From contig NC_073626.1 of NCBI RefSeq assembly GCF_029407905.1, forward strand, positions 81,929,482 to 81,993,481: 64,000 nt of DNA, written 5' to 3'. Positions 32,746-44,955 of this stretch are shown here, piece by piece. The position numbers were made by a program, and so were the translations under genes. Under the pieces are notes generated by a model. It was not told the origin of the DNA, did no database searches, and was given only the letters and a program-made list of their open reading frames with translations. Numbering within the stretch: the stretch's first letter is position 1; each line of letters starts with the position of its first letter. The stretch comes from Bubalus kerabau (lineage: Eukaryota; Chordata; Mammalia; Artiodactyla; Bovidae).

Positions 32746-35700
32746 TAATTGTTGGCCACTCACGTTTTGCTGGAGAGAACTACCAACCACCACAAAATAA
32801 ATCAGTCCCTGCTGTATTCATCTGGGGAAATGCTACAGAGCTTTGCCCATGTGAGGTGCAGCCTTTTGAATTAAGGAATATACTTGAAAACTCTATTTTC
32901 CCTCTCCATGCTGTCTAAGAATGTATAGTATGTGTCTTTGTGGACTAGATATCACCTGGCCCTCTTATTGTGATATTGCTTAGGAAAAAATATCCTGGAT
33001 GACAACTGATTATTTATTTCTCTTGTGCCCCTTTCTCCAAGGTCAATTCACAAAACTACACAGCCTTCATTTAAAAACAGCACTCCAAAAATGTACTGTC
33101 AAAAATTGCTGAAAATTCATTTGGGTCTTTTTTTGTGATGTGTTAATTTTACTTATATAATTATACATGGCATCATACATGTGTCTACTTTCGAGTCTGG
33201 AGATGTGCTGACAACTTATTTTCTGTCCTTTTTTTTTTTTTCTTTCCTTTTTTGGTACTGAAAAGGACCATTGTATTTTTGTTTGCACTTATTCATTATA
33301 TGTGACAATTCCATGATTAAAATGTATAAATGTTACATTAAGTATACAAATTGAAATGAAAATCCCCTACCTTTAAGGAGCTCATAGCTATATTAATTAT
33401 AATCTAGAAGAAATAAATAATTAGTTATGCTACCTTAACTGAAATAGTTAACTGTTGATGAGGCTGACTGGGTTAAATTAATGGAAGAGACAACATTTTA
33501 CTTAGATTAAAATTTTTTTTAATGGAATCTCAATAGAAGAAACACTGGTTGTGGGGCAGAGGCATCAATGATAAGATGAAAGCACTTGCAAAGAAACAAA
33601 GGTGTTAAATTGTTTGGTTTGTTTGGAGAACAGGGAGCTCTCCAGTATGGCACACTCTTGGATTCCTGATAGAGTGTAGTTAAAATTAAGAATGCAGAGG
33701 AAGTCATTGCTCAGGAGTATATTTCTTCTCCACCATACCTTTTATCATTTCTTCCTCTTCAATATACTTTCCTAACTTCACTGTTGATTGTATTTTAGGT
33801 TGACTGTTTCATATGGAAAACCCCCTTAATCCAAAGACCAGTTTCTTTGATTGTTTTGTAACTGCGTCTTTTTGATAAACTGTAACTTCTATAAGGGCAA
33901 AGATTTTATCTGGCTTTATCACTATTTTTATTACTCTCATTATTATGTCTATCTCTATCACTATGCCTAAGCATAAAAGCACAGTGCAAGAAATACTATA
34001 GTTGATAAATAAATAACTGCTGAGTAAATGGCTTCTAGACAGCCATAAACAGTAATCTATCATCCAACAGGAGCATCAACAAGAACCCTTTGCTGAGGTG
34101 TCATAGATAAGTGGACTATATTCAACAGCAAGTATTTATGTAATGTGTAAAGATACAGAAGAAGGTGCTTTGTAGTCTGAGTGTTAACTTTTCCCATGGT
34201 AGACCTTTTCATTATGCCATTCAAGGCAAATTTTTGCTTCTGACTGAATTCTTGCACTCATGGCTTAGTTATAATGATTCTAGATTAAATTTCTGGATAA
34301 AAGATAAAGTTTCTGTAGGTGACAATAAAATATATACAGACAGTAACTCTGCATTAAGAGAAATTCAGGAAACAAAGAATTTGCAGCTTTTCTGGGTGAA
34401 TATTTTTCAAAGTTTTCCACAAGTTGTCAACTGTCAAATCCTTGAATTATTCTTTCTGGAATGTCTTTCTGAACTGATTTTTTATAAATTATCTGGCTTG
34501 CTGTTGTGGTGGGTCATTTGTGATTACATCTATCTTGTCCAGTTACAGCAGTAACATGTGTAAATTGGATCTCTAAGGAGTGATAAAGTGATGCAAATAG
34601 TGCTTTTCACCTTGGGTTACCATGGCCACAGTCATTATTTGCAATCGCTACTGTGCTGCGTTCTTCTATGAAATCCCCTAACAAGATGCTTCACCTCATG
34701 TCACATCCAAGCTACTGATAAGAATATATTCATTGAAAAGTTTGGAGCTGACATCATTACACTGACAAAATTGCCCTTCCAAAAAATTATTTTCAGAGCT
34801 ATTGTTAGGTTGATTTTAATATGCTTGGAAATTCTTGATAGAGACCATATGTTGCCAGATTCAAGAGGATAATTTTCACTCTGAGTAACAGGAGTGGGGT
34901 GAAGAATAACCCTCTAATGACTGGAAGGTTTTCAAGGCATGAAGCACAATAGCAGCAATGTGCTCCCCCGTTCCCTGGGCATATGTCAGTCTCAGAAACC
35001 TAGCAAAGAAGCGTTAGTCTCTGGGGAGCTCCAGGGCATGGTTATTGTGGCAGTTGTTAGGAATCAAGATGATTTATTTTCCATTTGGCTCAGAGAGCTA
35101 ATCGAATAAGTAAATTTCTGCTATGAGTAATGCATTCTCCTAAATGGAGGAGGTTTTTCAAAGTACTGCCTTATATATAACCAGAGGTATTCCAATATAT
35201 TACTGTTAGGGTTGTATGATGCTAAAGGGTGGGAAACACTGCGTTAGATGAGGTTATTCAGATTGATTCACTGCAGGACGGCTCACGGCCTTCACTGCAT
35301 TCTATTTCTTTGGGAATCTCAATACAGAGACATAACGTGACTCACTGATTCTGTTATTACTAGGAGCTTCTTGGCACAGTTAGGGATGCTATGGTCTACT
35401 GGACAGTTAAGATGTTCCATGACTTCCTTTTCGGCGTGGTAAATGTCTATCGCCATTTTTTGATACAGTATTTCTTGTTTCTTAAAAAAAAAAGTTATCT
35501 ATAAAAAGGCAGACTGGTCATAGCCTTTTGGTTACTTTATGGGGTGAACATAATCCTATTAGAATTTCTTTTTTTTTTCCTTTAATCTTGTTAGCCTAAT
35601 GCCTTATTACTCTTAATTTTCTTAGCTTTTCTCTTTCTAACAGTGTATTTTAAAGCTTTATTGCTTTGGAGAAAGCTTTTGTTTTCAGAAGCAAAAAAAA

Positions 35701-36600
35701 AAAGGATGCATACTCAAGATAGAAAATTTAGAGGCTCAAACTAAACAAAAAGAAGAAAATGAAACTCACCCGTAACACTATCAAGCAGATATGAGCACTG
35801 TTGACAAGCAGATGTAGATCTTTTCTTTATTTGCATTTTATGTATTTTCATTTATAAATATAGAAAGATGTTATGTGGACATATTCATATGCTTTTCTCC
35901 ACTTGGCAAGCAGCAGCAACACTTTTGCATGCTATTACCTGCTCTCACACCACTTCATTTTCAATGACTGACATATTTCATTTAGGAAATCACTTTTCTG
36001 CTGTTGGATGTTTAGTCTTAACAGGCTTCCTATTCTTCCCTAGTTCACTCTGTTAGCATTCACAGAAACTGCAGTGATGTGAATATCAGAACAGACGACA
36101 GTGTTCTCAGTTCTTTAAAGCCTTGTCCTAGAAACTTCACATGTCTTAATTGCCATGTCAGAGGATAAGGCACTGACAATAATCTGCCACCTGGAGTCCC
36201 TGAAATCATACTCACGGTGCTATTGATGGTCATAACTTCCCAACCTGGCTCATCAGTCTTCAATTACAGCTTATTCCCGGGCCACTAATATTTCAGAGGA
36301 ACAATACAAGCAGTGTATGGGTCAAATCCACAGAAAAGCACTAAGTCAATTCTTGTGGCTCTTGGGATGAGAACTGTATGGATCTAGGGGTCTTCACAAT
36401 GGTAGCATGAGACAGTTTCCCCTGTTTTGTTTGAAGTCTTCCAGGTTACTTATAACAGCTTGATCTGGAATGAATGCCCATATCACTTATACCATAGATA
36501 ATACCTTCAGTACCACAGAAACAATTATTCAAAGGTAAAATCATCATATCCCAGTAGTCTGTTCAGTAAGCCAACTCCAATAGTGATTTGAATTAACTGT
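32746..36600. other. Long unassigned intergenic stretch
   Basis: Nearly 3.9 kb with no repeat I can name. T- and A-runs occur at 33228-33242, 35484-35493, 35571-35579 and 35693-35703. Frames up to 129 codons (34165-34554) have no recognisable domain. It may hold very old repeats beyond recognition by eye. Confidence 0.45.
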
Positions 36601-37137
36601 TAAGTGTGGGAGACCTGGGTTCAATCCCTAGGTTGGGAAGATCCCCTGGAGAAGGGAAAGGCTACCCACCACAGTATTCTGGTCTGGAGAATTTGATGGA
36701 CTAACCCAAGTAAGATGGTAGGTGTTGCAAGAGGGCATCAGAGGGCAAACACACTGAAACCATACTCACAGAAAACTAGTCAATCTAATCACACTAGGAC
36801 CACAGCCTTGTCTAACTCAATGAAACTAAGCCATGCCCGTGGGGCAACCCAAGATGGGCGGGTCATGGTGGAGAGATCTGACAGAATGTGGTCCACTGGA
36901 GAAGGGAATGGCAAACCACTTCAGTATTCTTCCCTTGAGAACCCCATGGACAGTATGAAAAGGCAAAATGATAGGATACTGAAAGAGAAACTCCCCAGGT
37001 CAGTAGGGGCCCAATATGCTACTGGAAAACAGTGGAGAAATAACTCCAGAAAGAATGAAGGGATGGAGCCAAAGCAAAAAGAATACCCAGCTGTGGATGT
37101 GACTGGTGATAGAAGCAAGGTCCGATGCTGTAAAGAG

Positions 37138-37955
37138 CAATATTGCATAGGAACCTGGAATGTCAGGTCCATGAATCAAGGCAAATTGGAATTGGTCAAA
37201 CAAGAGATGGCAAGAGTGAACATCGACATTCTAGGAATCAGCAAACTAAAATGGGCTGGAATGGGTTAATTTAACTCAGATGACCATTATATCTACTACT
37301 GCAGGCAGGAATCCCTCAGAAGAAATGGAGTAGCCATCATGGTCAACAAAAGAGTCCGAAATGCAGTACTTGGATGCAATCTCAAAAACGACAGAATGAT
37401 CTCTGTTCATTTCCAAGGCAAACCATTCAATATCACAGTAATCCAAGTCTATGCCCCAACCAGTAACGCTGAAGAAGCTGAAGTTGAACGGTTCTATGAA
37501 GACCTACAAGACCTTTTAGAACTAACACCCAAAAAAGATGTCCTTTTCATTATAGGGGACTGGAATGCAAAAGTAGGAAGTCAAGAAACACCTGGAATAA
37601 CAGGCAAATTTGGCCTTGGAATACGCAATGAAGCAGGGCAAAGACTAATAGAGTTTTGCCAAGAAAATGCACTGGTCATAACAAACACTCTGTTCTAACA
37701 ATACAAGAGAAGACTCTATACATGGACATCACCAGATGGTCAACACCAAAATCAGATTGATTATATTCTTTGCAGCCAAAGATGGAGAAGCTCTATACAG
37801 TCAGCAAAAACAAGACCAGGAACTGACTGTATTGCCAAATTCAGACTTAAATTGAAGAAAGTAGGGAAAACCACTAGACCATTCAGGTATGACCTAAATC
37901 AAATCCCTTAGGATTATACAGTGGAAGTGAGAAATAGATTTAAGGGCCTAGATCT
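37138..37955 (+). pseudogene. BovB ORF2 endonuclease region (inactivated)
   Basis: Apurinic-like (EEP family) endonuclease domain. Motifs GTWNVRSM (from about 37152) and GDWNAKVG (about 37555) are intact. The codon expected to encode the catalytic Glu in the 'ILGISxLK' motif is AAA (Lys) at 37243-37245. Stops interrupt at 37267-37269, 37696-37698 and 37909-37911. A 21-nt in-frame deletion at about 37830 removes the SDH motif, still present in the copy at 25.98 kb. The frame starts upstream near 36715. Confidence 0.85.
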
Positions 37956-37966
37956 GATAGATAAGA

Positions 37967-39445
37967 GTGCCTGATGAACTATGGAATGAGGTTTGTGACA
38001 TTGTACAGGAGACAGGGATCAAGACCATCCCCATGGAAAAGAAATGCAAAAAAGCAAAATGGCTGTCTGGGGAGGACTTACAAATAGCTGTGAAAAGAAG
38101 AGAAGCGAAAAGCAAAGGAGAAAAGGAAAGATATAAGCATCTGAATGCAGAGTTCCAAAGAATAGCAAGAAGAGATAAGAAAGCCTTCTTCAGTGATCAA
38201 TGCAAAGAAATAGAGGAAAACAATAGAATGGGAAAGACTAGGGATCTCTTCAAGAAAATCAGAGATAACAAAGGAACATTTCATGCAAAGATGGGCTTGA
38301 TAAAGGACAGAAATGGGATGGACCTAACAGAAGCAGAAGATATTAAGAAGAGGTGGCAAGAATACACAGAAAAACTGTACAAAAAAGATCTTCACGACCC
38401 AGATAATCACGATGGTGTGATCACTCACCTAGAGCCAGACATCCTGGAATGTGAAGTCAAGTGGGCCTTAGAAAGCATCACTACGAACAAAGCTAGTGGA
38501 GGTGATGGAATTCCAGTTGAGCTATTTCAAATCCTGAAAGATGATGCTGTGAAAGTGCTGCACTCAATATGCCAGCAAATTTGGAAAACTCAGCAGTGGC
38601 CACAGCACTGGAAAAGGTCAGTTTTCATTCCAATCCCAAAGAAAGGCAATGCCAAAGAATGCTCAAACTACCGCACAATTGCACTCATCTCACATGCTAG
38701 TAAAGTAATGCTCAAAATTCTCCAAGCCAGGCTTCAGCAATATGTGGACCGGGAACTTCCTGATGTTCAAGCTGGTTTTAGAAAAGACAGAGGAACCAGA
38801 GATCAAATTGCCCACATCCGCTGGATCATGGAAAAAGCAAGAGAGTTCCAGAAAAGCATCTATTTCTGCTTTATTGACTATGCCAAAGCCTTTGACTGTG
38901 TGGATCACAATAAACTGTGGAAAATTCTGAAAGAGAAGGGAATACCAGTCCACCTGATCTGCCTCTTGAGAAATTTGTATGCAGGTCAGGAAGCAACAGT
39001 TAGAACTGGACATGGAACAACAGACTGGTTCCAAATAGGAAAAGGAGTTCGTCAAGGCTGTATATTGTCACACTGTTTATTTAACTTATATGCAGAGTAC
39101 ATCATGAGAAATGCTGGGCTGGAAGAAACACAAATTGGAATCAAGATTGCCGGGAGAAATATCAATAACCTCAGATATGCAGATGACACCACCCTTATGG
39201 CAGAAAGTGAAGAGGAACTAAAAAGTCTCTTGAGGAAAGTGAAAGTGGAGAGTGAAAAAGTTGTCTTAAAGCTCAACTTTCAGAAAATGAAGATCATGGC
39301 ATCTGGTCCCTTCACTTCATGGGAAATAGATGGGGAAACAGTAGAAACAGTGTCAGACTTTATTTTTCTGGGCTCCAAATCACTACAGATGGTGACTGCA
39401 GCCATGAAATTAAAAGATGCTCACTCCTTGGAAGGAAAGTTATGA
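37967..39445 (+). pseudogene. BovB ORF2 reverse transcriptase region, 492 uninterrupted codons
   Basis: Open frame covering the linker and the non-LTR reverse transcriptase. Motif A is in FIDYAKAFD (about 38870), and catalytic YADD is at residues 404-407 (39176-39187). Motif B reads GCILSHCLFN: His at residue 369 (codon 39071-39073), where the three other RT copies in this window have Pro. The frame is separated from the endonuclease by a one-base insertion near 37955 and from the C-terminus by a one-base deletion near 39375. It is a remnant, not a complete gene; activity is unlikely. Confidence 0.9.
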
Positions 39446-39945
39446 CCAACCTAGATAGCATATTCAAAAGCAGAGACATTACTTTGCCAACAAAAGTTCG
39501 TCTAGTCAAGGCTATGGTTTTTCCTGTGGTCATGTATGGATGTGAGATTTGGACTGTGAAGAAGGCTGAGTGCCGAAGAATTGATGCATTTGAACTGTGG
39601 TGTTGGAGAAGACTCTTGAGAGTCCCTTGGACTGCAAGGAGATCCAACCAGTCCATTCTGAAGGAGATCCGCCCTGGGTGTTCTTTGGAAGGAATGATGC
39701 TAAAGCTGAAACTCCAGTACTTTGGCCACCTCATGGGAAGAGTTGACTCATTGGAAAAGACTCTGATGCTGGGGGGGATAGGGGGCAAGAGGAGAAGGGG
39801 ACGATAGAGATGAAATGGCTGGATGGTATCACTGACTCGATGGACGTGAGTCTGAGTGAACTCCGGGAGTTGGTGATGGACAGGGAGGCCTGGCATGCTG
39901 CGATTCATGGGGTCGCAAAGAGTCAGACATGACTGAGCGACTGAT
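39376..39945 (+). pseudogene. BovB ORF2 C-terminal region (frameshifted)
   Basis: Continues ORF2 in another frame to about 39806 ('FELWCWRRLL', 'RSNQSILKE'), then shifts again where 'gatagagatgaaatgg' replaces the 'gacagaggatgagatgg' form seen in other copies. No independent function. Confidence 0.85.
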
Positions 39946-40344
39946 CTGATCTGATCTGATTTGATAGTCCATGGGATTGCAAAGAGTCAGACACGACTCA
40001 GCGACATTCACTGAAAATTCATATCTGTAGACTGACCATATAAGTTCTTGTCAGGAATGCCATGAGGGAGCCTGGTGATTGAATTTCACTGATCTAAATG
40101 GAACTCTTATTCTATGCATGTCATTTTCGGAGGATAAGATCCTGACTGCCTTTCATCCTATTTTCTCTAAGAAGCACCTTGAAGTAATCTTTCACATAAA
40201 GGAGGTCAAACTGGACTAGGAAAAACCTTGGCTGCCTCTACAAGTCAAATGTTGATGAAAAAATACAGCAACAAACTTTTAGTTTTTAATTCCCAGGATT
40301 TGGGATTTTGCCAGTAATTCTGAAAAACATTTGTTAAGGGATTT

Positions 40345-40580
40345 GTCCCAGGAGGCAGTATTGTGAAATGTTAAAACTACAGATCATATAGTCAGATAAC
40401 TTGAGTTCAAATTCTGCCATTTACTAGCTGTATCACCATTCTGCAAACATTTCTTCAGCTGGAATATACGAAAAGTGTATGGACACCAGATTCATGAAAG
40501 TTAAATGAAATAAACATCAGGAAAACATTCAATATCTGTCTTGGCACACAGAAATGCTTAACAGATACTATTACTAGTTT
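40345..40580 (+). mobile_element. MIR SINE relic
   Basis: 'cttgagttcaaattctgccatttactagctgtatcacc', 'aagttaaatgaaataaacatc', 'cttggcacacagaaatgct' in MIR order. Confidence 0.7.
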
Positions 40581-40866
40581 TAATATTGAGAGAAAATTAC
40601 AAATATATTTAAGTATTTTAATAGAATGTATTATCAGTAAGGATGTTATTATTGTCTCTTTTATGTGTGGGTGCTGTGCTAATTCTGAGGGATAAAGCAT
40701 TAATAACATACTGTCCTCTAAGAAAATAAAGTCTAGAGAGTAGCCACCTGCAGTTTATTTCAATATAGTATTGTAAGCAATGAAATGAATGGTGTAAAAG
40801 TAGGTATGAGATGTGGAGACGCATTGTTCAGTGTAGACGGATATAGGGAAGACCTAGTGGAGTCAC

Positions 40867-41090
40867 AGGGGGCTTCCCAGGGGGCTCAGTGGTAAAGAAC
40901 CCACCTGCCAATGCAGGAGATGTGGGTTCGATCCTTGGGTCGGGTAGATCCTCTGGGGAAGGAAATGGGAACCTACTCTAGTATTCTTGCCTGGAGAATC
41001 CTTGGACAGAGAGGAGCCTGGTGGTCTCCAGCCCATGGGGTGGCAAAAGAGTCAGGCTTGACTTAGTGACTAAAGCAACAAAGATGACAA
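40867..41090 (+). mobile_element. Bov-tA SINE
   Basis: Head 'ggcttcccagggggctcagtgg' through a BovA body with several private changes. Flanked by perfect AGTGGAGTCAC at 40856-40866 and 41091-41101 (11-bp TSD). Confidence 0.95.
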
Positions 41091-41101
41091 AGTGGAGTCA
41101 C

Positions 41102-42224
41102 GTGGCATAAGCCATGAAATTTTACTTGTGGGGCATCAGCATGAGTCACCGAAATATTTCGTTTGCTGCTTTCCGCTGGAGCTTTCACCCTGGGCTTAAA
41201 TCACAGGAAATGAAGAGCGCTCAAATATTCTTGTTTTATTTGTTTTAACTCTGAGCTTTCATTGTCTGACAGAAGATGTGAGAAAACAATGCTATTCTCT
41301 GTACAAAACAACTTTTGAAATATTATATATCTTTAGATAGCCTAGTACAGGGAATACATCTTAATTCATTTGTTTTTTTGTTTTTTTTTTTCAGCTTCTT
41401 TAACATGTACAACAAACCACATTCTATTCAAGTGTTTAAAATCCTAGATCAAATCAAGTTAATAGTTTCTGGTGTTTAATTAAGCAAAAACAAGCAAAGA
41501 AAAAAAAAGTTATATTTTAAAGGAAACATATTAGGTTAAGGAAAATTACTTAAATACATTAGCTGTTCATCCTTATTTCCTGTGGCTTCCCATGTTTTTC
41601 TTTCTCCCTGAGATATTCTCTTGGCAGCAAATACAGAATCTCAAGATCTATACTCACTGTAGACATCTGGATTTCTTATACCTTTGTCAGGGGCATTTTA
41701 CTCTCCTAATTAGGACTAGGGCTTCAATGGCTGCGGGCTAAAAATCAAGCCCAGTATAGCTTCTCACACAGTGTGAGGAAAAGGGGGAGGGTGGAATGGG
41801 CCTTTAGTCCTCATTAGATGCCTGATGTATTTTATTTGTACATTTTGCAGAAACTGCTTGGCAAGTGTGGCAATGCCACTGTGGCCACATCTGCTAACTG
41901 GAGAATGTGAAAGAGTAGTCCTATAAATGCAGGGTCTCTGGGGAATTTGCCAAATTGGAGGTTTAATCCCATTGTCTTTCTAATCCTAAAGGCATAAAAA
42001 GACACTGTCTCAAATTGTGGTCTCCTGATACCAAGTGGCTTATAACGATCAAATGTCAGATGTGAATGAACCACAAAAGCCAACCTTGTCTTAAGGGTGA
42101 AGACCTTGAGTGGATCCATATTGTGTTCTAACCCTGGACAGAGGAGATTGCTGTGCAGTAACTTTTTTGAAACACTTTAAAAAAGAGCTGTTCAAGGAGG
42201 TTCTGAGTATCACAAAGGTATAGA
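41102..42224. other. Unassigned intergenic DNA
   Basis: T-run at 41370-41391 and A-run at 41499-41507. No repeat or coding signal recognised; the minus frame at 41832-42119 has no domain. Confidence 0.45.
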
Positions 42225-42522
42225 GTTGACCCTTGAAAAATTCAAGGGTGAGGGGTGCTAACCCTTGGGTAAAACCCAAAATCCATGTATTGCTATCTCT
42301 GCCTCAAAAACAAAGGAAATGTTAAAAACAGTTTGATTCGATGAATCAGGATTCAAACCCTAGTGCTTGTGATTTCAAATATAATGCTCTCTAATTGAAT
42401 ACAAACTTTTCTACACAGTTCAAGATCTGTAAAATGAAAATATACTATATTTGCTGAAAAATGCCCACATGTAAGTGAACCCATGCAGTTCAAACCCTTG
42501 TTGCTCAAGGCTCAAATGTATT
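42225..42522. mobile_element. Tigger2-like DNA transposon relic
   Basis: The left end 'agttgacccttgaaaaattcaagggtgagggg' and right end 'gtgaacccatgcagttcaaacccttgttgctcaagg' resemble the opposed ends of Tigger2 (Tc1/mariner-pogo). The ~300-bp length means it is a non-autonomous deletion form. The middle (42300-42410) is diverged or a small insertion. No transposase frame. Confidence 0.65.
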
Positions 42523-43800
42523 GATATATCAAGTTGCCATTCTTGGTAAATAAATGACAGAATTTAGGTAGTGGCAGAGTTTCTTAACTTGCATAAAAAA
42601 AGATTTCAATGTTGAATCACTTCATCACTACATTTTATAGGGAGAAAGTCTGTAGAGAGACGAACCACTGTGACTCAAGTAAAAGAACCAGTGGTATCTA
42701 CAACTAGAACTCAGGTTTCTGACTGTATCAAGAGCCTTCTCATTTTCTAGAAAAGAGACCACATTATGCCTTTCAAGGATGGACAAGTCAGGGTAAGTCA
42801 GTCTTCTTCTGTCTTCCTGCCTTATGCACTTACAAAGGATGTTCACTAAGAAGATAACATCATTATTCAGACAGGGCTGACTCACTCTAGAAAAAAAAAA
42901 AAATTTAGGCTTCACCTGAGTGGTATCTATTTGTTTTTAAGTTTTCCACTGTGGGCACAAATGTTTATATGAAAGATCGTTACACTTACTAAGTCATTAT
43001 ACAAAATGGTGGCTTCTTGTAGTCTGAGAAGTTATAATGATTGATCCTATGACCACAAGAACACCATTGCCCTGAAATGATTCCCGCCCCCTCCTTTTTT
43101 TTTTTTTTTTTTTTCAGTTCTGACCGGTATTAGAGGGTATTTTTGAAATGGTGACCAGCCCAGCATACTCTAATTTGTCTGGCAAAGTTCTCATTTTAGT
43201 TAATAATCCACTCTACAATCGAGTTCAGCTCTTCACTGATACAGAAGTCCAACATTGAACTTGTTTTGTTAAAAATTCTGATTTCATCCTTACAGTCTAA
43301 ATTTCAATGTTGGAAGCAGTCTTAAAAGATGATTTAAGACAATCATCTACCCCAGGGATAAATCACATATTAGATATGAATATATCTTAGGAACTCCAGG
43401 AAGATCTTCCAGAATCCCTTGGGAATTTGTACTAAAATCTGATCATGTTCATTTAAAGATGTCATATTTCATGTACAGACTAGCTGTTTCTATAATTCCA
43501 GCACGTGTCTTCCAGTTTTACACCAGGACTTCTCTGGGGGGAGGCGGTGTTGTGGGAGAGTCAAATCAATTCTCTTTTAGAGTATTTATGTGAGGGTAAA
43601 TCAGTAACTGTCAGCTTTCCTTTCCCCAGATTAGACATGGTCTTTTCAGTGGTGGGGAGAAAGAAGAGCTTATATCACACATAGCTGTTCCATCATTGCC
43701 CAGAATTACTTTTCCATGAGAAAATCAGGAAATAGCTCCTTTTGGGTAGCAGTTTTCTTCTGACTCATTGGCATTGAAACATCTGCAGTATCTTTCTAAA
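42523..43800. other. Unassigned intergenic DNA
   Basis: A-run at 42889-42903 and T-run at 43097-43114. Weak old-repeat flavour at 43320-43400, but no family can be supported. Confidence 0.45.
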
Positions 43801-43804
43801 TGTA

Positions 43805-43805
<1 letters not shown>

Positions 43806-43843
<38 letters not shown>

Positions 43844-43858
43844 TGCGCGCACGCCCCC
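43806..43858 (+). repeat. (TG)n microsatellite
   Basis: A run of TG/GT dinucleotides (about 14 uninterrupted units), then an interrupted GTATGTGTGTGCGCGC section. It abuts the 3' end of a reverse-oriented SINE, so it probably grew from the CA-rich SINE tail. It explains the low-complexity frames here. Confidence 0.95.
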
Positions 43859-43865
43859 GCATGTG

Positions 43866-44015
43866 CCACTCTTAGTCACGTACAACTCTTTGCAACCCCA
43901 TGGACTATAGCCCACCAGGTGCCTCTGTCCACAGGATTCTCCAGGCAGGAACACTGGAGTGGATTGCCCTTTCCTTCTCCAGGGGTTCTTCCTGACCCAG
44001 GGATCAAACCTGCAT
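43866..44015 (-). mobile_element. Bov-tA/BovA SINE, head truncated
   Basis: Reverse-strand BovA body ('cgtacaactctttgcaacccc', 'ttctccaggcaggaacactgg') and linker up to 'cctgacccagggatcaaacctgc', where the tRNA-derived head is lost. Confidence 0.9.
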
Positions 44016-44845
44016 AATTTAAGGACCTGGATTTCCTTGGGAGCTTCTCTGTATGATCTACAACAGTCACTGGCACCTCTGTTCTTGCTTTTGTGGAATA
44101 AATTTCCAAGTCTGGGAGTTTTGAGCTCACCACCTTGCAGGGAGAGACGGCCACTGCCATGCAGTTTAGGCTCTGAGCTGCAGGCTTGGAGAAAGCTGTA
44201 CTTCACAAGGACAAAGAAGCCGAGGAGGGGAAGGGGGGCATGTTTATTTTCACTTTTCTCAGACAACAGTGGGAATGAATCTAAACTCTGGCAGGAGACC
44301 ATTAGGTGCCAAACTGCCACTGTCATTTGCATAATGTGTAATCTAAGGTGTTGATTCATCTCAGATAGACAGGCATGTTTAATGAGGGGAGGTGCAATTA
44401 CCCATCACTCCTCTGTCTGCCCTTTAAGAAACCAATCACATTGCTTCTCTCCATCAATTCCACAGAGGCAGGGACCTTTCTGCGCCACTGAACTTGCTTC
44501 CTGTCTCTACTGAGCACACTGACTGATGCTGCTAGCTGTTTCCTGTGGCTGCCTCTGATGCCGTGAGTGCTCTGCTGCTCCCATGCAAACGAAAGGAACA
44601 AAACCGTCATTAGCGCAACTGGGTGTTTGGTGTGCATTTTGGTTTTTTACTTTATTTTGTAAAATTGCATCCCATCTCTAAATGGGACTTACCTTTTGAA
44701 AACTGAAGTATACACATTTAGAAAGTGTTGTGCTGTTAAAATGGAACCACTTGATGTTAATATAATTACAGAATAACTGATTCTAATAGACTGTTTGTTG
44801 CAGTGGGCATTTGGCATAGAATTTTGGTTTTAAAGATCAGATATA
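44016..44845. other. Unassigned intergenic DNA
   Basis: No repeat recognised. Frames at 43796-44359 and 43959-44354 run from the SINE into unique sequence and are incidental. Confidence 0.45.
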
Positions 44846-44955
44846 CCCACTCCAGTATTCTTGCCTGGACAATCCCATAGACAGAGGAGCCTGGCGGCCT
44901 ATAGTCCATAGGGCCCCAAAGAGTCGGACACGACTGAAGTGACTTAGCATGTGTG
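44846..44955 (+). mobile_element. BovA SINE fragment
   Basis: Starts 'tacccactccagtattcttgcc' and ends 'cggacacgactgaagtgac', then a short GT stretch. The tRNA-derived head is absent. Confidence 0.9.

Larger units (their letters stand above)
36698..39965 (+). mobile_element. Near full-length BovB LINE (RTE class)
   Basis: About 3.27 kb, close to the expected full BovB length: a GC-richer 5' region, an endonuclease-coding part, an RT-coding part and a 3' end with a (CTGAT)n-like tail at about 39941-39965. ORF2 is interrupted by three nonsense codons (37267, 37696, 37909) and frameshifts near 37955, 39375 and 39806. ATTTGAT occurs at both edges (36691-36697 and 39959-39965) but could be coincidental, so the boundaries are approximate. 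Confidence 0.95.
36604..40012 (+). mobile_element. Bov-tA SINE split by a full-length BovB
   Basis: The left half 36604-36697 ('gtgtgggagacctgggttcaatccc' to 'ggtctggagaattt') and the right half about 39966-40012 ('agtccatgggattgcaaagag' to 'gcgacattcac') together make one SINE. The head lacks its first ~30 nt. The BovB between them must be younger than the SINE. Confidence 0.85.

Noticed and set aside
36715..37269. 184-codon frame as an independent host gene
   Set aside because: Its C-terminal half carries the GTWNVRSM endonuclease motif of BovB and it ends at a nonsense codon inside that domain, so it is the start of the BovB ORF.
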